This document shows positions 47,423 through 55,547 of a DNA stretch of 64,000 nucleotides, in pieces; position 1 is the first letter of the stretch; every line of letters starts with the position of its first letter. Both the position numbers and the translations under genes were made by a program. Under the pieces are notes generated by a model. It did not search any database. It was not told the origin of the DNA and saw only the letters and a list, made by a program, of their open reading frames with translations. Source of the stretch: Pandoraea sputorum (GTDB lineage Bacteria > Pseudomonadota > Gammaproteobacteria > Burkholderiales > Burkholderiaceae); contig NZ_CP010431.2 in assembly GCF_000814845.2 (NCBI RefSeq), positions 5,518,001 to 5,582,000 of the forward strand, read 5' to 3'.

Positions 47423-48529
47423 TCAGGCCACCACGGCCTTGCCGTGACGCACGAACGGTAATTTGACCACACGTGCGGGCAATTGCTTGTCACGAATTTG
47501 CACATGGACGGTGGCGCCGTCCGGCACGCCCTTCGGCAGGCGGGCAAAAGCGATCGATTGCTGAAGGCTGGGACTGAACGTGCCGCTGGTGATTTCACCG
47601 TCGCCCGCGTCCGTCACCACGACCTGATGGGCGCGCAGCACACCGCCTTTGCCGTCGAGCACGAGACCGGCGAAGCGCCACGTCTGGCCGCGCGAGATCA
47701 GCGAATCCTTGCCGACGAACGTGCGGTCGCTTTCCTTTTCGACGGTCCAGCCCAGACCGGCGTCGAGCGGCGACACATCGTCGTCCATGTCCTGACCGTA
47801 GAGGTTCATGCCCGCTTCGAGACGCAGCGTGTCGCGCGCGCCAAGACCGGCCGGACGCACGCCGACGGCGACCAGCGCCTTCCACAGCGCCGCCACGTGA
47901 TCCGAGCTCACAACGACTTCGAAGCCGTCTTCACCCGTGTAGCCGGTGCGCGCGATCATCAGTTCACCGAAAGCGGTGTCTTTGGCGAACGCGGCGTTGA
48001 ACGGCTTGAGGGTTTCGCTGACCGCCTGGCTGCCCGGCACGGCCTGCCACACCTTGGCGCGGGCGTTCGGCCCCTGCACGGCCACGATCGACAGATCGCG
48101 ACGCGGGGTGATCGTCAGGCTGTAATCGCCGTGGGCGTTGAGCTGACCGATCCACGCGAGGTCCTTGTCGGCGGTACCGGCATTCACGACGATGCGGAAC
48201 CAGTCTTCAGCGATGAAATAAATGATGAGGTCGTCGATCACCCCGCCGCTCGGGTTGAGCATGCAGGTGTAGAGCGCCTTGCCCGGGGATTGGAGCTTGT
48301 CGACGTTGTTGGCGACGGCGAAGCGCAGGAATTCGCGGCAGCTCGGGCCGTGCAGGTCGACCACGCACATATGCGAGACGTCGAACATGCCTGCGTCGGT
48401 ACGCACGGCGTTGTGCTCTTCGATTTGGGAGCCGTAGTTCACCGGCATGTCCCAGCCGCCGAAATCGACCATGCGGGCACCGGCTGCGCGGTGCGTCTCG
48501 TTGAGCGGAGTACGTTTGAGTTCGGTCAT
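47423..48529 (-). CDS. gcvT: GcvT, aminomethyltransferase
   Basis: A 368-residue tetrahydrofolate-dependent enzyme. The N-terminus is [51 protein letters not shown]. Later marks are [54 protein letters not shown] and the close [10 protein letters not shown] use the ATG at 48527-48529 (MTELKRTP); an in-frame ATG at 48560-48562 would add 11 residues and neither has a strong Shine-Dalgarno sequence. First gene of the gcvTHP operon. The 5' leader holds a tandem glycine riboswitch and a terminator, so transcription into the gene should rise with glycine. Confidence 0.95.
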   Translation of the reverse strand: MTELKRTPLNETHRAAGARMVDFGGWDMPVNYGSQIEEHNAVRTDAGMFDVSHMCVVDLHGPSCREFLRFAVANNVDKLQSPGKALYTCMLNPSGGVIDDLIIYFIAEDWFRIVVNAGTADKDLAWIGQLNAHGDYSLTITPRRDLSIVAVQGPNARAKVWQAVPGSQAVSETLKPFNAAFAKDTAFGELMIARTGYTGEDGFEVVVSSDHVAALWKALVAVGVRPAGLGARDTLRLEAGMNLYGQDMDDDVSPLDAGLGWTVEKESDRTFVGKDSLISRGQTWRFAGLVLDGKGGVLRAHQVVVTDAGDGEITSGTFSPSLQQSIAFARLPKGVPDGATVHVQIRDKQLPARVVKLPFVRHGKAVVA

Positions 48530-48624
48530 CGGGGCGTCTGTCCGTAAGGCTCCAAGGTTCATGAATTCCGGACGACGTCTGGCGCGTGTGTCATTCGCCG
48601 ATTTCGCCGTCCGAAAATGCAAAA

Positions 48625-48712
48625 AGGGGTCATCTCGACGACCGGCACTTGTCGCGCGGGGCGCGTGCCTGTGCACTAGCCCGGCGCAATGCCAGTTGGC
48701 GAGATGACCCCT
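48625..48712 (-). terminator. Long-loop terminator below the glycine riboswitch
   Basis: AGGGGTCATCTCG (48625-48637) and CGAGATGACCCCT (48700-48712) are a 13-bp perfect pair separated by 62 bases. On the minus strand the second arm is followed by TTTTTGC. The first arm begins directly after the riboswitch core, so its availability can depend on ligand binding. Confidence 0.7.
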
Positions 48713-48714
48713 CT

Positions 48715-48920
48715 GTCCTTGGTACCTGAGAGATTGCCCGGTTCAAGATACGTCTGATGACCGGCCCCTTCGGTGGGTTGCCCGCGTGCCGTGCACGCCG
48801 CAACCGCTCTCCAGAGATCGAAGGCGATGCCTTCGGCGCGGCCGGTCCTTGATGCCTGAGAGTTTATGGGTATTACCCCTTCGGCGGCGCCGGCATGTGC
48901 TTCCCGGTGCGCTCTCCCGA
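48715..48920 (-). ncRNA. Tandem glycine riboswitch of gcvTHP
   Basis: Two glycine-aptamer cores in the gcvT leader, read on the minus strand. The first (about 48920-48840) has GGAGAGCGCACCGGGAAGCA, then CGCCGAAGGGG, then CTCTCAGGCATCAAGGACC. The second (about 48815-48715) has CTGGAGAGCGGTT, CCACCGAAGGGGCC and AATCTCTCAGGTACCAAGGAC. These GGAGAG ... CCGAAGGGG ... CUCUCAGG ... AAGGAC blocks are the classic gcvT RNA pattern, and the two aptamers are joined by a short linker. The downstream terminator arm suggests transcription control, with glycine turning the operon on. Confidence 0.95.
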
Positions 48921-49040
48921 CCACGCTCGCGCACTTTACGGGGAAAGCCGGGGGCTGTCAATTTGGGCCAAAAACGGCGTGCAGCGTCGCGCGCTCCCAG
49001 CGCAATTCCGGCCCAATTTCAATGTCGAGTCAATGTCGAT

Positions 49041-50012
49041 TTAGCGCGATTCGCCCGGATTCGTGCCCGCCGGACACCCATCCCGGCCCCATCGTCCATT
49101 ACATACCGCCCAGATGCAGCGCTGCTTCGGAATCACTTCGAACCAGCGATAGCGGTCGCATTGCGCGAGCGCTGCGGCAATCGTCGCCGCTGCCGTCTGT
49201 GCCGTCGGTGCAGACGCGACCGCAGCGGAGGCCACCTCGGACTGCCCTTGCGCCTGCTGCGCGGCGGCAATCGCGCCGATCTCGTCGTTGTCGTAATGGG
49301 CTGGCAGATCGGTGTTGGCCGCCGTCCGGGGCGGGGCGCTGGTCCCTGCCGCGGCTTCGCTCCGGCGGAGCAATTGCATCATCGGGTCCGGGGCATTGTT
49401 CGGGGACACCGTCGATGGCGCCGTCGCAGCCGCCGTCAGCGCCGCCGTGGCCGCCGATGCGGTCAATGGCGCGACGCCGCCCGCCGTGCTCGCGGCGATC
49501 TCGGCCGCCGCACCGGACGCCACCGCATCCACCGCAGCCAGCGCCTGCGCACGCGCCAGGGCGGCCGACGCTTCGCTCGCCGCGCCAGCCACCGGGCTCG
49601 ACGCCAGCGGCACGTCGTTACCGGAATTGAAAGGGGTGACGGCGATTCCGCCGGGCGGTTTCGGCACCGGATCGACAAACGGCGCACGCAGGTTCCACCA
49701 GATGCCAAGCAGTGCGATGGCAGCGAACACTGCCGTGCCGATCACGAGCGCGCTGGTGAGCCAGCCAGGCTCCTCGCCACGCGCACGACGTTCACGACGC
49801 GAGGGCTTTCGAGAGGGAGGAATGTCGGACGCAGTGGCGTCGTGTTCCGCAGACACCGCAGTCGGGCGCGTCTCGGGCATCGCACCAACGGCGGCCACGC
49901 CCAGCCCGCCATCCGCGAGGAATCCGGGTTCGGCATCCGCGAGTGTTGCGCCGCACTTCACACAGTGCAGTGCACGCGTCGCATTGTTCGTCCCACAGGT
50001 TGGACATTGCAC
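49041..50012 (-). CDS. Zinc-ribbon single-pass membrane protein of unknown function
   Basis: A protein of 323 residues if the GTG at 50010-50012 is the start, which follows GGTGAGG. It begins VQCPTCGTNN with a CxxC...CxxC zinc ribbon (C3, C6, C17, C20). A charged stretch (SRRERRARGEE) and one membrane helix (about 87-108) follow, then a long alanine/serine-rich exported region. The C-terminal WFEVIPKQRCIWAVCNGRWGRDGCPAG has three cysteines and may be a small disulfide-bonded domain. No function can be assigned. It is divergent from rep. Confidence 0.75.
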   Translation of the reverse strand: MQCPTCGTNNATRALHCVKCGATLADAEPGFLADGGLGVAAVGAMPETRPTAVSAEHDATASDIPPSRKPSRRERRARGEEPGWLTSALVIGTAVFAAIALLGIWWNLRAPFVDPVPKPPGGIAVTPFNSGNDVPLASSPVAGAASEASAALARAQALAAVDAVASGAAAEIAASTAGGVAPLTASAATAALTAAATAPSTVSPNNAPDPMMQLLRRSEAAAGTSAPPRTAANTDLPAHYDNDEIGAIAAAQQAQGQSEVASAAVASAPTAQTAAATIAAALAQCDRYRWFEVIPKQRCIWAVCNGRWGRDGCPAGTNPGESR

Positions 50013-50309
50013 GGCGACCTCACCACGATGGCAACGTTTTTCATTATAGGCACCCGGTCGGCGTCGACGCCAGCACGACGCCGTCTGCCTGCGGCCGCGC
50101 GTCGCGCCAGCCCCACAGTCGGCATCGCGCGCCGGGTGTCGCACCCTCTGTCATTGGGGGCGACCCTCGGGTGTCACGGCGGTGTGCATGCTGCGTGATA
50201 GACTTGCCCACCACCCGGCGCATGCCCGTTTCGACCGAATCGCGAAACCGCTATCAGGCATGCCGCACGCGGCCAGCGCTTTCAATCTTCGTCCCCATCG
50301 CTTCACACC

Positions 50310-52418
50310 ATGTCGTCCTTTCCGCTCAATCCTGCCCAGAACGAAGCCACGCATTATTTCGATGGCCCATGCCTCGTGCTGGCCGGCGCGGGCAGCGGCA
50401 AGACGCGCGTCATCACGCAGAAGATTGCGTGGCTCATCGAAGCCAAGGGATTCGAGCCGAAGCACATCGCCGCCGTGACCTTCACGAACAAGGCCGCCGC
50501 GGAAATGCGCGAGCGGGTGGCGAAGCAACTCGAAGGCAAGACGCTTACCACGCCGGGCAAGGTCGGGCGAAAGGTGCCCGTCAATCAACTCACCATCTGT
50601 ACGTTTCACTCGCTGGGCGTGCAGATCCTGCGACGCGAAGCGGAAAATGTCGGCCTCAAACCGCAGTTCTCGATTCTCGACGCCGACGACTGTTTCGGCC
50701 TGATTCAGGAACAGCTCGGCACGACCGATAAGGCAATGATTCGCGGCGTGCAAACCGCCATCTCCCTGTGGAAGAACGGCCTCGTCACACCGGAAGTGGC
50801 GCTCGCCGCCGCCGAGACGGCCGACGAACATCAGGCGGCTGTCGTCTATCGCAATTACATGGCGACGTTGCAGGCCTATCAGGCGGTCGACTTCGACGAT
50901 CTGATCCGCCTGCCCGCCGAACTCTTCGAGCGCGACGAGGAAGTACGCGAGCGCTGGCAGAACAAGCTGCGCTATCTGCTCATCGACGAGTATCAGGACA
51001 CCAACACCTGTCAGTACCTGCTGCTCAAGCTGCTTGCCGGGCCGCGCGCGGCGTTCACCGCCGTGGGCGACGACGATCAGGCGATCTACGGCTGGCGCGG
51101 TGCGACGCTGGAGAACCTCAAGCAGTTGCAAGTCGACTTCCCGACGCTCAAGGTCATCAAGCTCGAACAGAATTACCGCTCGACGTCGCGCATCCTGACG
51201 GCGGCGAACAATGTCATCGCGAAAAATCCGAAAATCTTCGAGAAGAAGCTCTGGAGTGAACACGGTCTGGGCGATCCCATCACCGTCACCGCGATGAACG
51301 ACGAGGAGCACGAAGCCGAGTCGGTCGTCTTCCGTCTGTCCGCACACAAGTTCGAGCGCCGCGCGGAATTTCGCGACTACGCCATCCTTTATCGCGGCAA
51401 CCATCAGGCGCGCATCTTCGAACAGGTGCTGCGCCGTGAGCGCATTCCGTACGTACTCTCGGGTGGTCAGTCGTTTTTCGATAAGGCGGAAATCAAGGAT
51501 CTCTGCGCGTATCTGCGACTGCTCGCGAATCCCGACGACGATCCCGCATTCATCCGTGCCGTAACGACGCCGCGCCGGGGCGTGGGCAGCACCACGCTCG
51601 AAGTGCTGGGCAGCTTTGCGGGTCAGGCGAAGGTGTCGCTGTTCGAAGCGGTCTATATGGGCGCGGTCGAAGCGCGCCTGCAACCGCGTCAGCTCGACCC
51701 GCTGCGCGCGTTCTGCGATTTCATTCAGCGCATCGCAGCGCGGGCCGCCCGCGATCCGGCCAACGAGGTCATCGACGACCTCATGGAAGGCATTCACTAC
51801 GAGGCTTATCTCTACGACACGTTCGACGAGCGTCAGGCGCAATCGCGCTGGACCACCGTGCTCGAATTTCTCGAATGGATGAAGCGCAAGGGCACGCGCA
51901 GCGAGACGTCGGCAACCGCCGAAGGTCTCGATTCGCTGGAAGACCACGACGACGACGCCAAGAGCCTCATGGAACTCACGCAGACCATCGCGCTGATGTC
52001 GATGCTCGAAGGCCGCGATGGCGACGATCCGGACGCCGTGCGTCTGTCGACGCTGCACGCGTCGAAGGGCCTGGAGTATCCGCACGTGTTTCTCGTCGGC
52101 GTAGAAGAAGGCATCCTGCCGCACATTCGCGAAGACGAGGAAGTGACCGCCGAGAAGATCGAAGAGGAGCGCCGCTTGATGTACGTCGGCATCACGCGCG
52201 CGCAGCGCACGTTGCAACTGTCGTGGTGCAAGAAGCGCAAGCGCGCCCGCGAGACGTACACCTGCGAAGTCTCGCGATTTGTGCCCGAAATGCAACTGGA
52301 CGAAGCGCCGCCCCCGCCGCCCGAAGACGCGCCCATGTCGCCCAAGGACCGGCTCGCCAGCCTCAAGGCGATGCTCGCCGGTGGCGCGAACAAGACGCCG
52401 TCGGCGTCGGGCGCTTAA
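50310..52418 (+). CDS. rep: Rep, UvrD/Rep-family DNA helicase
   Basis: A 702-residue SF1A helicase. Motif Q and Walker A: LNPAQNEATHYFDGPCLVLAGAGSGKTRV (AGAGSGKT at 25-32). Motif Ia is FTNKAAAEMRERV, motif II LLIDEYQDTNTCQY, motif III VGDDDQAIYGWRGA, motif IV LEQNYRSTSRIL, motif V/VI LSTLHASKGLEYPHVFLVGVEEGILP and EERRLMYVGITRAQ. It restarts stalled forks and removes proteins ahead of the replisome. The C-terminus is acidic/proline-rich. The usual Rep length is about 670-690, so this is normal. Confidence 0.95.
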   Translation: MSSFPLNPAQNEATHYFDGPCLVLAGAGSGKTRVITQKIAWLIEAKGFEPKHIAAVTFTNKAAAEMRERVAKQLEGKTLTTPGKVGRKVPVNQLTICTFHSLGVQILRREAENVGLKPQFSILDADDCFGLIQEQLGTTDKAMIRGVQTAISLWKNGLVTPEVALAAAETADEHQAAVVYRNYMATLQAYQAVDFDDLIRLPAELFERDEEVRERWQNKLRYLLIDEYQDTNTCQYLLLKLLAGPRAAFTAVGDDDQAIYGWRGATLENLKQLQVDFPTLKVIKLEQNYRSTSRILTAANNVIAKNPKIFEKKLWSEHGLGDPITVTAMNDEEHEAESVVFRLSAHKFERRAEFRDYAILYRGNHQARIFEQVLRRERIPYVLSGGQSFFDKAEIKDLCAYLRLLANPDDDPAFIRAVTTPRRGVGSTTLEVLGSFAGQAKVSLFEAVYMGAVEARLQPRQLDPLRAFCDFIQRIAARAARDPANEVIDDLMEGIHYEAYLYDTFDERQAQSRWTTVLEFLEWMKRKGTRSETSATAEGLDSLEDHDDDAKSLMELTQTIALMSMLEGRDGDDPDAVRLSTLHASKGLEYPHVFLVGVEEGILPHIREDEEVTAEKIEEERRLMYVGITRAQRTLQLSWCKKRKRARETYTCEVSRFVPEMQLDEAPPPPPEDAPMSPKDRLASLKAMLAGGANKTPSASGA

Positions 52419-52470
52419 CGCGCGAGCGTCGCGCAGTCACTCACGCGCCGCCCTTCCTCCACAAACGAAT

Positions 52471-52490
52471 AGCCCCCGCGAGCGGGGGCT
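52471..52490. terminator. Hairpin after rep
   Basis: AGCCCCCG (52471-52478) / CGGGGGCT (52483-52490) with a 4-base loop, 52 bases after the rep stop. No T-run. Confidence 0.6.
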
Positions 52491-52608
52491 GGACTATAGG
52501 ACACGGCCAAACTGCGGGCCGGATGGCGACTTACGGCGACATACGACGACGTCCTTACCGAGGCTGTCGGCGGCGGCAGGCACGCCGGGAACGCGATGTT
52601 TACCGCTA

Positions 52609-52722
52609 CTACTTGCCACTACCCGAAGACGTTTGGTCACATGCGGCAGCCGGGCTCGTTGCCACGACCACACCCGCCAGACCGGTCAAACAAAGCAGGA
52701 CTGCAACCATCAGTTTTCGCAT
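52609..52722 (-). CDS. 37-residue secreted peptide of unknown function
   Basis: A very short gene in the rep-metallophosphoesterase gap. The strong Shine-Dalgarno sequence GAGGAGG lies eight bases before the ATG at 52720-52722. It codes for a signal peptide (MRKLMVAVLLCLTGLAGVV then ATSPAAA) followed by CDQTSSGSGK. If cut after AAA, the mature product has only about 10 residues; if the cysteine is lipidated it would be a tiny lipoprotein, although the lipobox is imperfect. Nothing known is recognised. It is not part of rep, which is on the opposite strand. Confidence 0.55.
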   Translation of the reverse strand: MRKLMVAVLLCLTGLAGVVVATSPAAACDQTSSGSGK

Positions 52723-52982
52723 AGGCGCGCCTCCTCTCGTCAGGTGAAGTTTCACTATAGGAGCGCATCCTTTCGAAGACAAAGACATCTTGACCATCGA
52801 CGCAGGCCGGGTGATAGTCGGTAAAAAACGGACGAAACGGTGCGCAAGTTGCGTCGATTTCGATCCAATGCCCACACCCTCCGCAACTTCGTCAGGCGCT
52901 TTGTCAGGCGTGTATTACGTTTGACGGGCGTCGCGGGCACGCGTGTGCGGTGCCGATCCCCAGTTTTCGTGGAGCGTGGTGC

Positions 52983-53759
52983 GTGAGACTGCATATTCTG
53001 TCCGACCTGCATTTGTCCGTGGCGCCGTTGGCCATCCCCGACGTCGAGGCCGACGTCACGATCCTCGCCGGTGACATCAGCCGCCCGGCGCAAGCCATCG
53101 AATGGGCGACGCAATTGCCGCGCCCCGTCATCTACGTTCCCGGTAATCACGAGTTCTACGGCGCGACGCTCGCTGGCACGCTGGCCGAATTGCGACGTCT
53201 GACGGTCGGCACCAACGTGCATCTGCTCGAACGCGGTGCGGTCGTCATCGGCGGCGTGCGCTTCGTCGGCACAACGTTATGGACGGACTTTGCGCTTTAC
53301 GACGCCGAGGGCAAACACGACGCTGCCGTCGAAGAGTCGCGGAAGTTCGTGCGCGACTTCACGCGTATTCGCGTCGGCGATCCCGCCGCACCGTGGTCCG
53401 ATCTGCCGTTCTTTTCGCCGGACGACTGTGCGGCGCTGTGTCGCGAGAACGTGGCCTGGCTCGCACGCACCTTTGCCGCACCCCACGATGGCCCGACGGT
53501 GGCCATCACGCATCACGCGCCGACACCGCAGAGCATTCACCCGCGCTTTGCGGGCTCCCTCGTCAATCCGGCATTCATTTCGGATCTGACCGCGCTCATC
53601 GAACAATCCGACGCCGCGCTGTGGATCCACGGCCATACGCACGATTCGTTCGACTATCGCGTCGGGCACACGCGGGTGATGTGCAATCCGCGCGGTTACT
53701 GCTTCGAGGGACGCGTCGAAAATCCGGCCTTCGATCCGCACATGATTGTGCGCGTGTAA
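52983..53759 (+). CDS. Calcineurin-like metallophosphoesterase
   Basis: A 258-residue metallophosphatase-fold protein. Metal-binding motifs in order: ILSDLHL with D and H, ILAGDIS, VPGNHEFYG, ITHHAPTP and HGHTHDSFDY. All are complete, so a dinuclear metal site is expected. I use the GTG at 52983-52985 (VRLHILSDLH), with GGAG nine bases upstream. A GTG at 52950 is an alternative that would add 11 residues. Substrate unknown (cyclic nucleotide, phosphodiester or protein phosphate are possible). Confidence 0.85.
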   Translation: MRLHILSDLHLSVAPLAIPDVEADVTILAGDISRPAQAIEWATQLPRPVIYVPGNHEFYGATLAGTLAELRRLTVGTNVHLLERGAVVIGGVRFVGTTLWTDFALYDAEGKHDAAVEESRKFVRDFTRIRVGDPAAPWSDLPFFSPDDCAALCRENVAWLARTFAAPHDGPTVAITHHAPTPQSIHPRFAGSLVNPAFISDLTALIEQSDAALWIHGHTHDSFDYRVGHTRVMCNPRGYCFEGRVENPAFDPHMIVRV

Positions 53760-53815
53760 CACGACGGACGACGGGCGATGGGTCTGAAACGCCGGTCTCG
53801 CGCGAACGCAGAAAC

Positions 53816-53843
53816 AAAAATCCCCGCCGAAGCGGGGATTTTT
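53816..53843. terminator. Bidirectional intrinsic terminator
   Basis: AAAAATCCCCGC (53816-53827) pairs with GCGGGGATTTTT (53832-53843) over CGAA. It has U-runs both ways and lies between the convergent metallophosphoesterase and cytochrome genes. Confidence 0.93.
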
Positions 53844-53871
53844 CGTTGCGACGCGCGCGGGCGCGAGGCGA

Positions 53872-54771
53872 TTACTTCGCCGCGCTCACCATATAGTCGA
53901 CGGCCGCCTTGACGTCGTCGTCCGACGCGTTGGCTGCCCCGCCCTTCGGCGGCATGGCGTTCAGGCCTTTGAGTGCGGCGTTGTGCAGCGTCTCGATGCC
54001 GGTCGCGATACGCGGGGCCCACGCGGCCTTGTCGCCGAACTTCGGCGCACCTGCCACGCCGGCCGCGTGGCAAGCCATACACACGGTGTCGTAGAGCTTC
54101 TTGCCGGCGTCGACGGTGCCCCCTGCGCTGGCGGCGGCCGGGGCGGCCGTCTTGAGCGACGCCATCGCTGCCGCAGCCGCTGCGGCCGAGCCTGCGTCGG
54201 CGCCCGAAGCGGCAGCCGGTGCCGCAGCACCCGATGCTGCGGCGGCACCCGAGGCCGGTGCCGTCGGCGCGGCAGGCTCCTGCAACTTGCCGCCCGACGC
54301 GTTCGCCATATAGACGATGGCGCGGCCGATTTCGTAGTCCGTCACGTCGTCGGGGTTGGTACCCCCGCGCGCGGGCATGCCACCTTTGCCCGCCAACGCG
54401 ATCTTGAGCATGTCGTCGTAACCGGGCTTGATGCGCGGGGCCCAGTCTTCGGAGGAGCCGACTTTCGGCGCGCCTGCCACACCGGACGCGTGGCAAGCCG
54501 CGCAGACGGCCTTATAGAGTTGTTCGCCAGTTTGATAGACGCGCGGTGCGTTGGCGTCTTTGACCTCGACGTGCGCCACGGGCGCAATGCGCTCGGCAAT
54601 GGCTTTTTCCGTCATGGCGGAACTACCGGCGCCGGTCAGGGCGTTGTTGCCCACGTAATTGACCAGCAAAACGATGATGACGATCGGGACGAGAAAACCG
54701 GCGATGACTGCGGCGATGAGCTGCTTGGGTGTTTTAATCAGGGACTCGTGCTCGTTATGTGCTTCACTCAT
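53872..54771 (-). CDS. Membrane-anchored dihaem c-type cytochrome (cytochrome c5-like)
   Basis: A 299-residue protein with an uncleaved N-terminal membrane helix (about 18-40, LIAAVIAGFLVPIVIIVLLVNYV) and two cytochrome c5-type domains. The haem motifs are CAACH at 90-94 and CMACH at 231-235, each followed by GVAGAPK..G....WAPRI. A long alanine-rich linker (about 165-215) joins the domains. It probably carries electrons in the periplasm between the bc1 complex or sulfur enzymes and an oxidase. The two domains are clear duplicates of each other. It converges on the bidirectional terminator with the metallophosphoesterase gene. Confidence 0.9.
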   Translation of the reverse strand: MSEAHNEHESLIKTPKQLIAAVIAGFLVPIVIIVLLVNYVGNNALTGAGSSAMTEKAIAERIAPVAHVEVKDANAPRVYQTGEQLYKAVCAACHASGVAGAPKVGSSEDWAPRIKPGYDDMLKIALAGKGGMPARGGTNPDDVTDYEIGRAIVYMANASGGKLQEPAAPTAPASGAAAASGAAAPAAASGADAGSAAAAAAAMASLKTAAPAAASAGGTVDAGKKLYDTVCMACHAAGVAGAPKFGDKAAWAPRIATGIETLHNAALKGLNAMPPKGGAANASDDDVKAAVDYMVSAAK

Positions 54772-55077
54772 GCGGGATCTCTCAATAGTTTTTGTGGAAA
54801 CCGAGTGCATCACACCGGATAGTTCGCATCGGCCGCGGGCACCATCCAGTCAAAATAACGAACCATTGTAGCAACAAACCCTCGGCCGATGACGTGCCAA
54901 GGCAGTGCGCAGACGCCGCAAAAGTCCCGTATTTTCCCTAACTTACGCGAAAGCAAAAGCGGTGTTCCGCGTAGTTCGTGCGCAAAGTGCGGGCACCTTG
55001 CATACACGTCAAATCCGCGCGGGATGGGCGTCCGACAGTGAATCGCCGCATTGTTAGGCGAGAGTATGCACGGGGCA

Positions 55078-55106
55078 TGGACGTCACGCGGCAAAACCGC
55101 TATGCT
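55078..55106 (+). promoter_or_regulatory. Possible sigma-70 promoter for the tRNA-Arg gene
   Basis: TGGACG (55078-55083), 17 bases, then TATGCT (55101-55106), each four of six to the consensus. Transcription would start near 55113, about 50 bases before the tRNA. Confidence 0.4.
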
Positions 55107-55164
55107 TCTACCTCTTTGCCTGCCGGTACGCGCGTTCGCGCCTTCTCCCCCGGTGGTCAGCACA

Positions 55165-55240
55165 GCGCCCGTAGCTCAGGGGATAGAGTATCGGCCTCCG
55201 AAGCCGAGGGTCACTGGTTCGATTCCAGTCGGGCGCACCA
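55165..55240 (+). tRNA. tRNA-Arg (anticodon CCG)
   Basis: A 76-base cloverleaf with encoded CCA. The acceptor stem is GCGCCCG (55165-55171) / CGGGCGC (55230-55236), with A as discriminator and CCA at 55238-55240. The D arm has TAGCTCAGGGGATAGAG, the anticodon stem is TCGGC/GCCGA with loop CTCCGAA, and the T arm has GGTTCGATTCC. The anticodon CCG reads CGG codons. Confidence 0.96.
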
Positions 55241-55547
55241 AACGATTCGACGATCCGCATCGCCGCGATCGACGCCTCGTCAGCGCACCTTCGTTTTGCA
55301 CCCCATATGTCATCCTGCCACTGTGTCGAAGCGGCCCGGTGTGCGTGTACTTCGAGCACGGTGGCGAAGTTCCTTTCGTTGTATTACATTCGGTGTCCAA
55401 TGCGCCCACAGATGGCGCAACACTCCAGCGCTCACCTATCGACAGCCTCCCCGAGCCCTGGCGTCCCTATAATTGCCGTTCTGCAGGGGAAAGGCCGTAT
55501 CGTCTCAGTCACCGGTCGCCTGCGCGGCGCGACACGAGAGGATATTC

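Noticed and set aside
50151..52295. A 714-codon frame antisense to rep
   Set aside because: A shadow of the rep helicase gene.
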